From positions 1 to 41,818 of IMG/VR virus record IMGVR_UViG_3300028800_000171: 41,818 bases of DNA. One strand, given 5' to 3'. Shown here one piece after another: positions 8,401 to 18,200 of the stretch (position 1 is the first letter of the stretch; each line of letters opens with the position of its first letter). Below the pieces are notes generated by a model. The model was not told the DNA's origin. It saw only the letters and a program-made list of their open reading frames with translations, and ran no database searches. The position numbers and the translations under genes were made by a program. Source of the stretch: a virus.

Positions 8401-9740
8401 GCGATAGCAGGGTTAGATCTAGCTTGAATGACGATGTCTGATGCGAGGTAAACACCTTGCTGATAATTAGCCTTGTCGATGCTACTACCACCAAGGTATG
8501 CAGAACTTAGTCTTACCGACTTCGCATTCGCAGGAGTAGTGACAGAGCCACCAAGATTAATACTGTCATAGAACTGCTCGACGCGTAGAGCTAGAGATAG
8601 CGGATCGCCAGCCTTGCTAACCCAGTCGCCTTGACTCAAGTTACTGAAGAAGCCGATGGAGCCGTTAGGTGAGTTGATGTATGGTTGACCGTTGGTCCAC
8701 GATACTGCTTGGTTAAGAACGTTGATCGACACGCCTCTAACGAGAGGGAGGTATGCTACATACTCATCAGGAATATCGATAGTGCCTGCACGAATGATGA
8801 TGTCAACAGGGGAGTTCACACTCTTGATAACAAGGTCTTCAGTCCAGGTGATCTCACCAGGAACAGATGAGCTATGCTCATACTTTCCTTTAGAGTAGAA
8901 GGTTGTAGCTAGAGCATCGTTGAAGATACTCACTAAGCTGAACGTCGATGTGTCCTCATACCAAAACTGTGTTCCACCAAGCTCTGCGAGCTTAGTCATC
9001 ACGGCATCCATCCACTGCTTGAGGGACAATAGGTTCTTATCGCCACCTTGGAATGGGTTGGGTCCTGAAGAAGACGTTAGAGTGATTGGCGTCTCTTGAC
9101 GCTCATACATCGTAGAAGGGACAGCTGGCCAAGCAAACGTTGCAGAAGGATTAGGTGATACGCCACCAGTTCCAAGTCTGAACATCATTGGTCTAGCATC
9201 TTCGATACTTGCAATAACTGAAGGTCCTACCGTAACGATAGCGATAGGTACTGTGTTATCTGGGAATGAGCCGGTAGATACGTTGACCTGAACCTGGATA
9301 ACGGATTCAGTATTTACTTCCTGTGTGAACTCTCCACCAACACCGCCGTTAGCATCTGGATCCCAGAATGCTCTTGTGTCCTCAGCGGTATTGAACGTGC
9401 TGAATACAAGGTAGACGTAGTTGGTTGCGTTCTTTCTTAACTCTGGAACAAGCGGTTGGGCATTTGGATCGCCGGCTGGTAAGCCGTAGTAGAAGGATCC
9501 TGCACCGGAACCTGGATAGTACATTGCGGAGTCAGCGATGCCGACAGAGATGTTTTGCGTACCAATGGCAGCTTCAGGATTGATGACTTCGAAGCCCTTG
9601 ATAATATAAGGGGTATCCTCACCGACTAAGGTCTGGATAAAGTATTTCCAGTCACCTGCGCCGTAGGAATCGATGCTGAGTAGATCTGGTAGATCTAAAC
9701 GCTCACCTGAGCTGACCAGTAAACGGCCAAGTACTGCCAC
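5487..9740 (-). CDS. Large baseplate/appendage protein with embedded DUF3494 domain
   Basis: 1417 residues, starting at a GTG with AAGGAGACAATT in front. The N-terminal 200 or so residues (GDWKYFIQTLVGEDTPYIIKGFEVI and beyond) look like a baseplate attachment domain. A region near residues 330-440 (SQGDWVSKAGDP, ANYQQGVYLASDI) is shared with the 2586-residue wedge protein. A TAHGLVDGDRITV-type beta repeat follows at about 490-530. A DUF3494 domain occupies about 612-815 (nt 7295-7905), bounded by proline-rich hinges (IPSPPVGSP before, VGPPAPET after). A fibre-type module with NAGDRVLFSN then follows, and the C-terminus holds two copies of the 100-residue module that also ends the 3490-5439 product. 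By position, after the wedge genes and before the fibres, it probably links baseplate and fibres. I do not recognise a precise T4 counterpart. Confidence 0.75.
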   Translation of the reverse strand: MAVLGRLLVSSGERLDLPDLLSIDSYGAGDWKYFIQTLVGEDTPYIIKGFEVINPEAAIGTQNISVGIADSAMYYPGSGAGSFYYGLPAGDPNAQPLVPELRKNATNYVYLVFSTFNTAEDTRAFWDPDANGGVGGEFTQEVNTESVIQVQVNVSTGSFPDNTVPIAIVTVGPSVIASIEDARPMMFRLGTGGVSPNPSATFAWPAVPSTMYERQETPITLTSSSGPNPFQGGDKNLLSLKQWMDAVMTKLAELGGTQFWYEDTSTFSLVSIFNDALATTFYSKGKYEHSSSVPGEITWTEDLVIKSVNSPVDIIIRAGTIDIPDEYVAYLPLVRGVSINVLNQAVSWTNGQPYINSPNGSIGFFSNLSQGDWVSKAGDPLSLALRVEQFYDSINLGGSVTTPANAKSVRLSSAYLGGSSIDKANYQQGVYLASDIVIQARSNPAIAAVGGDFIWLMLRSDTIENIATISAVEVSGTLSMVDGSAASPTGTTAEIIATAHGLVDGDRITVTAPVGQAGTYTVEVIDADTFFINTVDTSVGTFTGFYGLCTTAARFNGYGLQLESANNGFESGETIVIAGTTNFNNEYVINYRSPTTFEFPLGASIPSPPVGSPTLATSATYAILGASTITNTGSSVITGDLGLYPGTSVTGFPPGTIVGAENINNAAAHQAQIDALAAYTDLSTRSSTTIPSILDGQTLSAGVYSFSSGSASLAASGNGTLTLNGSATDIFVIQTASTLTTGAGGTPTITLTGGALASNVYWAIGSSATLNVSGTGTFVGTLIASASVTIDGGSVNGRLFALNAAVTISAATNATVTPTVGPPAPETAGTATLARLDVRSEEGITKVVQGETIDIGEGDSDNIQRFIGMSSLAEIHPDYFTGPYNTLWNLADYNSHTTDNLTLRASKLTAMMADKAQDKTLKYLTNATTAVNTANGAAQEFTFQPASSSLTILQPGSPGNAVVALPDTSPGISLLVNQSAYVVINRNMASTPPIIVANTADVPIDENVIVIASRLSDASLYLWNGTEVQGSIPLIPGGAALVRVTYYDLVSTTLPTGTVTEDGFTVNAGDRVLFSNLSSGNNEVYTAQGTGTTITGWLLQFPFGGAAAPSNGDTVMVEDGNGFRDQIGKFNGTTWVFNDYVRYFNGADYWEQSNLITTTLADNTVGGDVFTITYAGSEYMIIDYSLNRGAARETGTVYVTSDGTSAYVTTSGAYLGACGIQFSGAISGANFSLTYNSTSTGSNATMKLMIRRWSNTPGGPNGVPSYSGGGGGSTVAAGPNESIQFNNSGLLDGNGNFLIDVANGDMILGGLRASILSAGLTMLDNQSAPAALFSYDAVSNPFAVVEYSVVRNGNYRTGRLLIANDGSLSSQSDDYTETNITGVSFVTTVVGSDVAVMYMSTSTGFNGTFKYSIRKWS
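7295..7905 (-). other. DUF3494 (ice-binding-type) beta-solenoid domain, normal order
   Basis: Covers residues about 612-815 of the 1417-residue protein. The signature runs in the usual order: TYAILGASTITNTG, GDLGLYPGTSVTGFPPGTI, NNAAAHQAQIDALAAY (long helix), LDGQTLSAGVYSFSSG, GSATDIFVIQTASTLTTGAG, SNVYWAIGSSATL, GTLIASASVTIDGG, and NGRLFALNAAVTISAA. This is the pattern of microbial ice-binding proteins and related adhesins. It is strikingly similar to the copy in the 2586-residue protein, which suggests duplication within the phage or repeated capture from one source. Confidence 0.85.
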
Positions 9741-9759
9741 AATTGTCTCCTTGACTCAG

Positions 9760-9765
9760 ATTATA
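9760..9765 (-). promoter_or_regulatory. TATAAT box upstream of the 1417-residue protein gene
   Basis: TATAAT on the minus strand in the 46-nt gap, 19 nt before the GTG start at 9740. The same 19-nt spacing is seen at 29486-29491. No -35 box is recognised. Confidence 0.35.
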
Positions 9766-9786
9766 CTATATCTGAGGTTGTGAGCC

Positions 9787-12285
9787 TTAGTCCACAATTT
9801 GATAAACGGCGATAGTGCCATAAAGTTGCTCCGGGTAACGTACCAAGAAATCGATGAAGATACCTGCGCTTGCTACCGATGTAATTAAGTTCTCTAGAGT
9901 TACTCTAACCGCAGATGGGTTAGTGATGTAAGGTGGATACTCAGTGCCTATTCCACTCATGAGGTGCGGGCCCTTGTTATCTATAGCTACTATGCTAGAG
10001 CCAGCAGAGTGGCTGAATTGAAAGATGTAGGATGGGTCAATAACAATGGCTGTATCGTTTGGCGCGTATAGGTACCTAACAGGACCTTCCTGGGTGTTCA
10101 AACCATAGTCGAATACTACGAACCCGCCGGCGGCTGGGATGGTGTTTGGGGTCAAACTTAACAGTGGGACCACCTGACCAGCTTGAATACTTCCTACAAT
10201 CTGAGCTGTGTTCTCAGAGAGGACGAATGGAGCGGCCAGATCCCAGATGTATGTACCAGTGATTCTAGTGAAGCTAACTGGGAGCGCAGCGGTGATGAGC
10301 ACTAAAGATCCAACAGGTGACATGCCGATGGTATCAACTCTGGTAGACCCAGGGACAGTTGCCGTACCGTCCATACCAATACTTTCGTACGTGAACGTGT
10401 TACTTGTAACAGAGGTGATTACAAAACTTCCGTTGAGATTCTCATTGAAGGTGATAGCTTCTAAACCGCTGCCGGTAGCATTGTCGGTCATAGTCACTGT
10501 GGTTCCAGCTACATCTTTAACTAGAGTTCCTACAGGAATGTTAGCTCCAATAACTAGTTCACCTGGTGAAACTGTTGCGATGGGCGATACTCCGGAGATA
10601 GTGGGCGTTCCGTTACCGATGGTGCCAGTGCTGCTGGTGCTTAGGATTCCACTTGAACCATAGATGAATACTGTGTCCCCAACCTTGTAATCATGTGGAG
10701 TTGATGTAGTAGCTGTAACTATGTCACTAGTTCTTACTAAGCTAACTAGTGGATTCTCATCCAACGAAGCAAGTGCTGGAAGATCTGGGGTGATGCCGTT
10801 AAGCGTGTCGCCAGCAAAGATAACTGGGACGCTAGCGCCTGTGGCCGTTGCTGGAAAGTCAACTGTTACAGTGCTTCCTAGAATGTTGGTGATGAGAGCA
10901 TAAGATGGGATGCCAACCATGAACACGTTCTGACCAACGGCTAAACCCACGGTTGAAGCTACGTTCTGAATCAGGTTGCTGTTGATTTCGATATCACCAG
11001 TGGTCGTCAAGACAGACCTATCTGCATACGTATATTCAATAGGTCTTCCCTGAAACCTAGTATTGAATGTAGTTGAAGCGATGGTGTTCTCGCTTGAGGA
11101 GATGTACCTGGTTATGATCTCTTCCTCTTCCTGGAGCCAGAATGTTCCAGATAGTGGAAACTGAGATGCATCAGCTACAGTGATAGATGTTTGACTGTTC
11201 GTTGCTGTTACAACGCTCTCGGACCCATTAAGGTGGGCCGAACCAATAAGGGATCTCTTAACTACTGGAGGGGTGGCTGGTAGCTCTACGATGACTTCGC
11301 CTGGCGTAACTTCCCATGTAACCGCACGGTTATTCTGAGTGTATACGACATACTTGTTCGGTACGAAGAACTTGGTCTGAGTAGGATCAGTTTGCGTGTA
11401 GACGCCTGGGGTACCAAATAGATTGGTGAATGTGAAACTGTTCGTTCCTAGATTGATGTTGGTGATAGGAAACGAGCCAACGTTTCCAGGTATCAGAGAT
11501 ATTAGGACGTTGCCAACCTGTAGTTGATTCAGTCCTGGCGATGTGCCGCCGGTGTATTGAAACGTAACCTGGTCACCGATCTTGGTGACAGTCCACTGAG
11601 TGTTGTTGCCGTTGCCCGCTAGGAGTACGAACCCGTTGAACTGAAGGGGAATGTCTGCCCTACCGCCGACGATCTGCACTGATCCTTTAGAACCGATGGT
11701 ATTGGTGAATATCTTTACGAAGTTGCCCTTAGCAATGCTGTCGTAGTAATTCTCAGCGAAACTATGTTGAGCCTGTCTATTGATGGCTGCAACAACTTCT
11801 TGAGCGGTAGCTGCATTGATGTTGGTGAAATCGGACGCATTGAACTTGATGAGCTCGTCATATACACCGTCTACGGTATATTCTAGTTCCCACCCATCCT
11901 TGATGTTGTAAGGTGATGGCTGGCCAGACTCGATGAATGCAGTAGTAGTTTCTTTGGCAAAGAAGATGTCAAGTAGCTGATCGATGATGAGCTTAACCTG
12001 CTTAGGTTTGTAGGACATGATAGGAATGAACTGCTTGAACGTGGTATCGTCCATGCCCACGCCCTTTGGCCTAGCAACGCCGTCATTGGCTGCAAGGTTG
12101 TCTAAGTATGGTCTATAAGCTGTCTTAATAAAGAACTGCTTCTTAACTTCAATGATGAGATCAACGATGTTCTGGTCAGACTGACCCAAAGCAGTAACTA
12201 ACGCATTCCAGTTAGGATTATTCCTAGTGTTGAAGTGCGACGGCATCAGGTCATGGAGTTGATCAATTTTTGACTTGTTATCCAT
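9787..12285 (-). CDS. Baseplate wedge protein with beta-repeat modules
   Basis: 832 residues. The ATG follows the TAA of the 2586-residue gene by 1 nt, with no clear Shine-Dalgarno sequence, so translational coupling is likely. The first 120 or so residues are helical (HFNTRNNPNWNALVTALG, NLAANDGVARPKGVGMDD) and look like the N-terminus of a baseplate wedge protein. A segment near 130-210 (FNASDFTNINAATAQEVV followed by AINRQ) has a close relative in the 2586-residue protein. Further on are repeats of a beta module common in phage fibres (PGELVIGANIPVGTLVKDV, GTTVTMTDNATGSG) and an HDYKVGDTVFI-type repeat. Its place between the Baseplate_J protein and the appendages suits a gpI/gp7-like wedge role; the exact equivalent is uncertain. 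Confidence 0.7.
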   Translation of the reverse strand: MDNKSKIDQLHDLMPSHFNTRNNPNWNALVTALGQSDQNIVDLIIEVKKQFFIKTAYRPYLDNLAANDGVARPKGVGMDDTTFKQFIPIMSYKPKQVKLIIDQLLDIFFAKETTTAFIESGQPSPYNIKDGWELEYTVDGVYDELIKFNASDFTNINAATAQEVVAAINRQAQHSFAENYYDSIAKGNFVKIFTNTIGSKGSVQIVGGRADIPLQFNGFVLLAGNGNNTQWTVTKIGDQVTFQYTGGTSPGLNQLQVGNVLISLIPGNVGSFPITNINLGTNSFTFTNLFGTPGVYTQTDPTQTKFFVPNKYVVYTQNNRAVTWEVTPGEVIVELPATPPVVKRSLIGSAHLNGSESVVTATNSQTSITVADASQFPLSGTFWLQEEEEIITRYISSSENTIASTTFNTRFQGRPIEYTYADRSVLTTTGDIEINSNLIQNVASTVGLAVGQNVFMVGIPSYALITNILGSTVTVDFPATATGASVPVIFAGDTLNGITPDLPALASLDENPLVSLVRTSDIVTATTSTPHDYKVGDTVFIYGSSGILSTSSTGTIGNGTPTISGVSPIATVSPGELVIGANIPVGTLVKDVAGTTVTMTDNATGSGLEAITFNENLNGSFVITSVTSNTFTYESIGMDGTATVPGSTRVDTIGMSPVGSLVLITAALPVSFTRITGTYIWDLAAPFVLSENTAQIVGSIQAGQVVPLLSLTPNTIPAAGGFVVFDYGLNTQEGPVRYLYAPNDTAIVIDPSYIFQFSHSAGSSIVAIDNKGPHLMSGIGTEYPPYITNPSAVRVTLENLITSVASAGIFIDFLVRYPEQLYGTIAVYQIVD

Positions 12286-12286
12286 A

Positions 12287-15200
12287 TTATGCGATGCTTA
12301 TGTTGTTAGCTGCAATGATAGCTTTCTCGTTGCTCGAGAGAACTATACTCTGCGTGCTTGGTACTGGGTTAGTGAACACCACAGAGGCAACACCCTTAAT
12401 AGGCTGAATGTCTGCGATGATCTGCGACATGATGATAGGAGCTCCAACAGCGAGACCTTCCACATAATCGATGATAGCAGACTTGATGTTGTTAGATACA
12501 TCCCCTAAGTTCACACCGGCATTAGTAATAACGGTGAGTGCAAGGTTGACCTGGAACGGTAGTGGAGGTAGCGTCTCGATAGCACTTCCTACGGCACGTT
12601 GACCTGGGAAATCTGCAGCATCTGGCTCATAGCCGTCAACGATGCGTTGAACCTTCTGGAGTAGACCGGTGTAGTAGGTATATCCGTCGATTCCGATAAC
12701 TGTGTTGTTGCCGTATCCAAGCTTACCCATGTGGGTGATGCTTGTGAAGTTAGCAGGCGTGAACTTGTAGCTCCTGCTGTAAGGATAGATGTATACAGAC
12801 CTTAGGTTGCTCGAGGTGTCGTCTAGGACTGTATGCGTAACTTCTCTGATCGAGTAGAACTTGTTAGCAAGACTTTCGATAACGTAGAAACCACCTGGAT
12901 TCACAGAGAGTTGAACTCCAGATTGAGCGATACCTGCAGCGTTTGCTACCCTGATGAAAGGTCTGAATGTGGTTGCTTCAGTTCCGTATTCAACTACAGT
13001 ATAGCTACCAACGTTGTTGATGTTGAACCAGCTTGCGTCCACGATGTTCTGAACGAACAGCGTATCGCCTTCAACCACTGCATCACCTTCATAGATGGAG
13101 ATGTCAGAGGCATTCTGCAAGAACACACCCTTGTCATAGTCAGTGGCTTCACGATAGATAACGCCTGGAACGGTGTTCGTAGAACCGATATAGTTACCAC
13201 CAAGGTTAATCTGCGTAGCAAGAGCAGGAGAAGCATTGTTCATGCTTACAACCTGTAAGTAAGAGGTATCTGGATCAGAGAGCTTCTTAACCCAGTCACC
13301 GATCAACACGTCTTTGAACGATCCTACTGGACCGATGATGCTGTTGGTGTTAGCAACAAATGATACGTCAAGACCTTGGTTGTTGAAAGGTCTGATGGTG
13401 TTAAGTTGATCTGTTCCAATTGGGTTCAAGAACACGATCGAGTCATTGTCAACAGCTAGGACTCTGAACCTACCATTGTTGTTAGATGCGAAAGTTGTTC
13501 CCTTTAGGACGATGTAGTCGTCAACTGCAACACCGCAATCAACGAAGCTTGGGCTCTGTCCATCTTGTCTGCTGAGTCTCATCAACCCGTTGAAGCCAAG
13601 GCTTTGCATCCTGTAGCGAGTCTGTGTGAGTGTAGATTCGATGACAGAGGCGAATGTCGTGGTCTCAGTGAAGTCTGCGCCTGGTAATAAGAACGTGAAC
13701 TGGTTAGGGCTGGTTACAGTGATACCAGTGTAAACGCCATCTGCAATGTGGAAGCTATCTTGCAAGACGATGCTGTTGCCGGTGCTCAAGAAGTGTGGGG
13801 TCGCCGTGATCACAGAGACGATGTTTGCAGACCTACTGATGCTGACGATGTCTACGTATGTTGCGTGAGCAAGAGTCCACTGAATCACTGGGGTTGCGCA
13901 GATCTGCACAGTTCCAGATCCTACAGTGGTAGAAGACATTGCTTTGCCGAATGGGTTGACAACGTCTACGTAGTTAGAACCGATGTTTACAGCTACGATA
14001 GGTAGACCGGATACAGCCGTGTCGCCAGTTGGCTTAGCTTCATTATTCTGGTCCCAACCAGCTGACAGATTGCCAAACGCATAGATTAGGTCGCCTGGGT
14101 TTACGGTAGAGAACGAGATACCTACGCCGGTTGCCGTCCATCTCCAAACGAATCCTGCTGGGATACCGTAAGAAGCTGATACGTCTACAATAGTGAACGA
14201 CGTCCCAGAGACGATGCCGGTTCCCTTAGGATTAACAACATAGTCAAAGATGCCTGCACTGGTGTTCAGTACATCCATGGTGTCTGATGACTGTAGACGA
14301 TTTAGGCGCTCAACTCCGGCATTGTTCTGAAGGAGAACTGTGTCGCCTACGCTGAATGTATCTGGGAATGCTGGGACCTTAACTACAAGGTAGCTGCCGC
14401 TAGCGTCCGTATCTACTTCAGATTCGAGTTGGACATACATCTTAGATTGGTTACCAGTACCACCGACGAACTCGATAGCACCAGCAGATCCAAGGTTGTT
14501 AGACTTAATCTGAACATTCTTCCTGTCATCAGCGATGTTGATGGTCGCTACGATAGGGAGCTGAGATAGAGCTTTCTGTGTGAACTGATGGTAAAGATTC
14601 TGTACCGTTGTTGGTATGAGTTTGAACAACTCTCCGTTGGTAGGTACATCAAAGTTAGGAGCTGTATCCATTGAGTAGACGGATGGAGCAACGCCCTGCA
14701 ATACGTATGCGGTCTTAAGTGTGAAGTTAGGATTTGGGTTCTCGAACGACTTCACCCAGTTTACGCCGTCGTACATACCGACAAAGCCTTTTAAGGCAGG
14801 GTTGTTAGGGTTATGGCCATATCCTAGGGCAGTAGAGTTTCCAGCATAAGCGTACGTCTCTTCGTATGTTGATGACGTGATGGTTAAGCTTGGATTGCCA
14901 ACTGGTGTGGCATTCATCAAGGCACTGTTATTGATGGTAGCAGTGATCGATGCAACTGATGTGCCGGTGAGGGTAAAGATGTTGACGCCTGCTGGGTTAC
15001 TGATAACCTCGGCCGTGCTGCTGGTGCCATCAACTGAGGAGATGCTGAAACCAGATGTACCCATTGTAGCGTTGGGAACATTCCCGTTGAACGTGCGAGT
15101 GATGGTGTCTACAGGTCCAGCCACACCTACTGTGAACTTAGAGTCAGCATTTAAAGCTGCTTGAATAGCAAGTGCAACCGTGTTAGCATTTGCTCCAGGA

Positions 15201-18200
15201 CTCAAGCTAGAGATTCTGATTGATCTGTTAGCACCGTCGAAAGGTTGTGGAATTCCTTGATTGCCCACGTCGAACCATACAGCCACTGAGCCATTGTCGT
15301 CGTATAGGGTAAAGTACTTGCCGCTGAGAGAGTTGTTGTTAGTACCAGTTACGCCAACCAAGCCGCCGCCACCACCGCCAGGCTGAGCAGTAATCACTGC
15401 AGCTGCGCTGATAGTGACTGCGCCAGTGAGAGCGATGAGATCGCCGTTGATCGTGCCGCCTAAGGTATCTGTAATAGAAGCTTGAGCGATGACGTTACCG
15501 TTATGCGTACCAGCAGTACCTGAATTCAATGTAGCAGAGCTACCAACTACGAAGTATACGTTAGATGCTAGAGCTCCACCGGTCAATGCAATGGTTGCTG
15601 CGCCGCCCGCGCCAGTCGTGAGGGTGGAAGCTGTGATGATGACAAAGATATCTGTAGCAGAACCATTGAACGTCAACGTTCCTGGACCAGACTGAGCTAG
15701 TGTTGCAGCTCCTGATGAGAAGCTGTAGTAACCTGCCGTGAGGACTTGTCCGTCAAGGGCAGAAGGAATCGTCGTAGACGAATGAGTTGATAATGTGGTG
15801 TAAGCTGCAAGAGCATCATTTTGAGCGGTATGCGCTGCAGCATTGTTAACGTTTGTTGCACCAGTAACAGTGAAGGAACCAGTTACAGATGTTCCAGGAT
15901 AGAGACCAAGGTCACCATTGATAGTCGTGGTACCAACGCTGTTGGTTACAGCTGACGCGCCTAAGATGCCATATGTAGCTGCTGAAGCCAGCAAGCTGCT
16001 AGGCGTAGCTGGAGTGATGGTGAATCCAGACGTTCCAACGTTTCCGTTTGGTAGCGCACCGTTCTGAACGTTAGTGATCAAGAAGCTTGGACCGCTTACA
16101 GTCGCAGTGAGAGCTCTATCTTGGTTGATAGCTTGTGCAATCTTAGTAGCAACGGTAGAGGCTGAGTCATTTGCTAGGACGGTGCCAACCATCAAGTATC
16201 TATTTGCTCCGGCAGCTGGAGGTGCAGATGTACCGCCTTCATTGATCCAGACAGCAACGGAGCCAGCCGTATCATATACTAGGAAGTATGTCCCATTCAA
16301 CGATCCTGAGGTATCAGCTGCTGCAGTGAGACCGTAAGAGGTTGGAGTGCCGAGGATGTCAGCAACGGTTGTGAGTGTATCAACCTCTGGGGTTCCAGGT
16401 GTAGACACAGAAGCATTTGGGTTGAATACACGGATGGTATCTCCGCTGATGTTCTGAACGCTAAACTGTCCTTGGTTGGCATTGAATACGCCAGATGCAG
16501 CAACGACGCTGATTACGTCTCCAACCTGAACTGATGTGAAGTTGCCAGCACTAAAGGTGTAGTCATAATAGTTACCAGATGAGACTGCCCCGTTAGGGAA
16601 GTTTGTAGCAGTGTCAGGGTATGGGCCCTTGATAGCAATCGTGTCTCCGCCCGATAGGGAGATAGGTCTTGCGGCACCAGAGCCGAAGAAGTAAGAGAAC
16701 GTTGTAAATGAAGGTGTATTAACAAAGCTGGTGAGTGCAGCCTGGTTTGGAATCGTAGGATACTCGATATTGAAACGTAGGAAGTTTCCGTTAGGACCAT
16801 ACTCATCGGCCCTTACGATCATAGCTCCCTTGCCAGATCCAACTCCACCGGATGCGTACCAGTTTCTAGCTCTAGACCAAACGGCATAGTCGCTGAAGTT
16901 AGTGTGATTGAGGGTTGTGCTCCAGACGTTAGGATTCGAGAAGTCGATTCCTGTCTGGTTGTCAAAGTCATTAGCAGAGAACTCTGTGGTCGTAGGGATG
17001 AACGACATCGAATCAGAACCAGAGTTTACCTGACCAGTTCTTGCCATAGGGATGTTGATGGTGTTATTCTGAGGATCTTCGTCAACAACCACGACAACCG
17101 TGTCAGAGGCAGAAATTTGTAGTGGTCTTACGATCTCGAACTCGTCACCGACGGTATGATCCAAGCTAGTTCTTGCTAGAGCTTCTTGTGTTCCTACTTC
17201 GTCGCTGGCTAGGAGAGCAGCAATACTTCTAAGCTGATGCCTATTGTTTCCTCTAGTGAAGTTGACAATGCTGTCGTAATCTACATAGTCAATGTTGAGT
17301 CTACCAGTAGATTGGATGATCTCGCTGTAAGGTCCTGTCCATGGAAATGAGTCAGGAATAGAGTTAGCGGTGAGAAGACCTTTTGAGTCAACGAATACTT
17401 GTCTATTGAGCCATGTATCCATCTCAGATGGCTTAGCAATCTTGAAGAATGTGAGCAAAGTCTTATCAGAGACGATGGCTGCAACCTGCGATGGGTTGCC
17501 AAACTGAGCGCTATCTGTTACAGTGAACAGTGCCGATGCATTACCAACGGTAACTGGGATAGCGATGCTTCCACCGTTCTCAGTAGTGGATGTCACCTTA
17601 ACAGCATCAGACTGATACACGCTAGCTAGAACGTTGATGAGGTCGTTGTTGATGGAATCAACGATGTCATTGATGGTAGCTAGTGGTGGGTTCGGCGTGA
17701 ATACACCGAGCCAGATCTGAGGATAGCCGTCAGTGCTGAAAGCTTGGATGTCCGCAGTATCAGCGACAGAAACTGTCTGAGATACGATGTTCGAGCTTGG
17801 GTTCATCACATCGACGTAAGTATCTACTCCTGGGGTGATGTGCGATCCCTTGTCAACAATCTTGAACAGTCCAGTGTTACCTGCAGATAGCCAAGCAGTA
17901 GCTCTCTGAGTGATGTAAACAAAGTCACCAGGCAACAGAGACTCAAATGATCCTAGCAAGCTAGACATGATTCTCATGACGTTGCCGGATGGATTGCTGA
18001 TCGTAATCGTAGAACCGATGATGGTATCGACGGCGCGAGTGTTGCAGAATGTGGAATCAGGAACAACGATCATCTGTGCTGGGCGACCAAACGTATCCGT
18101 AGAGACGTTGAAGGTGCCGCTTGCAGAGGCAGCCGAGATTACGAATCCCTTGGCATCGGTGGTGCCAGCGGTGATCGTATCCCCAGGATTAATGGTTGTG

